A DNA stretch of 64,000 bases from DATJLY01 sp035532935 (GTDB lineage: Bacteria; Pseudomonadota; Alphaproteobacteria; ATCC43930; CGMCC-115725): NCBI GenBank assembly GCA_035532935.1, contig DATKQE010000071.1, positions 1 through 64,000 of the forward strand, given 5' to 3'. Positions 63,779 to 64,000 of the stretch are shown here, one piece after another. The notes below the pieces were generated by a model that was not told where the DNA came from, did no database searches, and was given only the letters and a program-made list of their open reading frames with translations. Position numbers and translations under genes: made by a program. The number at the start of each line of letters is the position of its first letter. Positions within the stretch are counted from its first letter, which is position 1.

Positions 63779-64000
63779 TCGTCGATCGGCTGATTCATCG
63801 CGACGTCGCTGCGCCGCTGCTGGCGCAGGCGTTCGCCGAGCGCGAAGGACTCGCCCGCGGTCGCGAGCCGCGCCTGTTCCTCGAGATGCTCGGGCCAGAA
63901 TCCCAGCGAATAGCCGTGCCAAGGCGGCTGCGGCGTGAAGTCGGGCAGGCCGAGCTCGCGCCAGATCTCGCGCGCACGCTCCATGAACTCGCGCTTGGGC
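63775..64000 (-). CDS. UbiD family decarboxylase, copy 3 (partial, C-terminus only)
   Basis: Only about 75 C-terminal residues lie inside the window; the gene continues beyond 64000. The visible end PKREFMERAREIWRELGLP then PQPPWHGYSLGFWPEHLEEQ aligns with the tail of UbiD copy 2 (PKQPFMERARKIWDELGLP, PQPPWFGYSLGDW). The stop overlaps the hydrolase start by 4 bases. It is the first visible gene of the operon that includes the hydrolase, cupin and HpaB genes. The active site is outside the window. Confidence 0.8.
   Translation of the reverse strand, partial: PKREFMERAREIWRELGLPDFTPQPPWHGYSLGFWPEHLEEQARLATAGESFALGERLRQQRRSDVAMNQPIDE

Overview
This is a GC-rich chromosomal window from a Gram-negative bacterium. 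The mix of an XrtA/PEP-CTERM envelope system, several UbiD and luciferase-like enzymes and an NMT1-type binding protein suggests a soil or sediment alphaproteobacterium (Rhodospirillales or Hyphomicrobiales style). That placement is inferred from gene content only; no rRNA, tRNA or phylogenetic marker is present.

Left part (about 0.4-31 kb): a PEP-CTERM/exosortase-associated exopolysaccharide locus. The recognisable parts are a PEP-CTERM protein (12170-12991, minus), the two-component pair PrsK (23136-25178) and PrsR (21769-23139), two full-length PrsT-type TPR proteins in tandem (16089-18878 and 18937-21726), an EpsB/WcaJ-like initiating sugar transferase (25185-26591), a FemAB-like protein (28493-29590), a nucleotide-sugar epimerase (443-1378), a TPR-glycosyltransferase (13189-14787), a TPR-sulfotransferase (10164-11969) and CysQ (30463-31239). 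The exosortase itself and the Wza/Wzc/Wzx/Wzy export genes are not in the window. A near-consensus sigma-54 promoter (13043-13058, minus) lies in front of the PEP-CTERM gene, which fits control by PrsR, an NtrC-class activator with an intact GAFTGA loop.

Inside the locus is a plus-strand cassette (4204-10230): an exosortase-associated N-acyltransferase of the LuxI/FeeM fold, a DevC-DevA-DevB-like ABC exporter and a ThiF-nitroreductase fusion. A lux-box-like dyad (4075-4095) lies in the AT-rich leader of the acyltransferase. A second acyltransferase paralogue is at 14900-15658. This looks like an acyl-amino-acid-type metabolite or signal module attached to the exosortase system, and it is the best candidate for something undescribed.

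Right part (about 31-64 kb): accessory catabolism. A long minus-strand run (32530-40128) holds a MetE-like protein, an SDR lacking its catalytic residues, an orphan NMT1-type binding protein, a small exported protein, an acyl-CoA ligase, a PaaI-like thioesterase, an MDR dehydrogenase and an ACMSD-type amidohydrolase. It faces a divergent UbiD decarboxylase and reductase (40260-42914). Then come a VOC protein, an alpha/beta hydrolase, an SDR, two luciferase-like monooxygenases, a response regulator, a DHA2 transporter, a second UbiD (50445-52097), a complete cydABX operon including a 34-residue CydX, an Old Yellow Enzyme-type reductase and a broken hydrolase pseudogene. Last is a tightly packed minus-strand operon: UbiD (partial at the edge), dienelactone hydrolase, bicupin, small membrane protein, HpaB-like hydroxylase and an orphan molybdopterin hydroxylase large subunit. 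Three UbiD genes in 24 kb point to decarboxylation chemistry on aromatic or unsaturated acids. No tRNA, rRNA, CRISPR array, insertion sequence or integrase was recognised.
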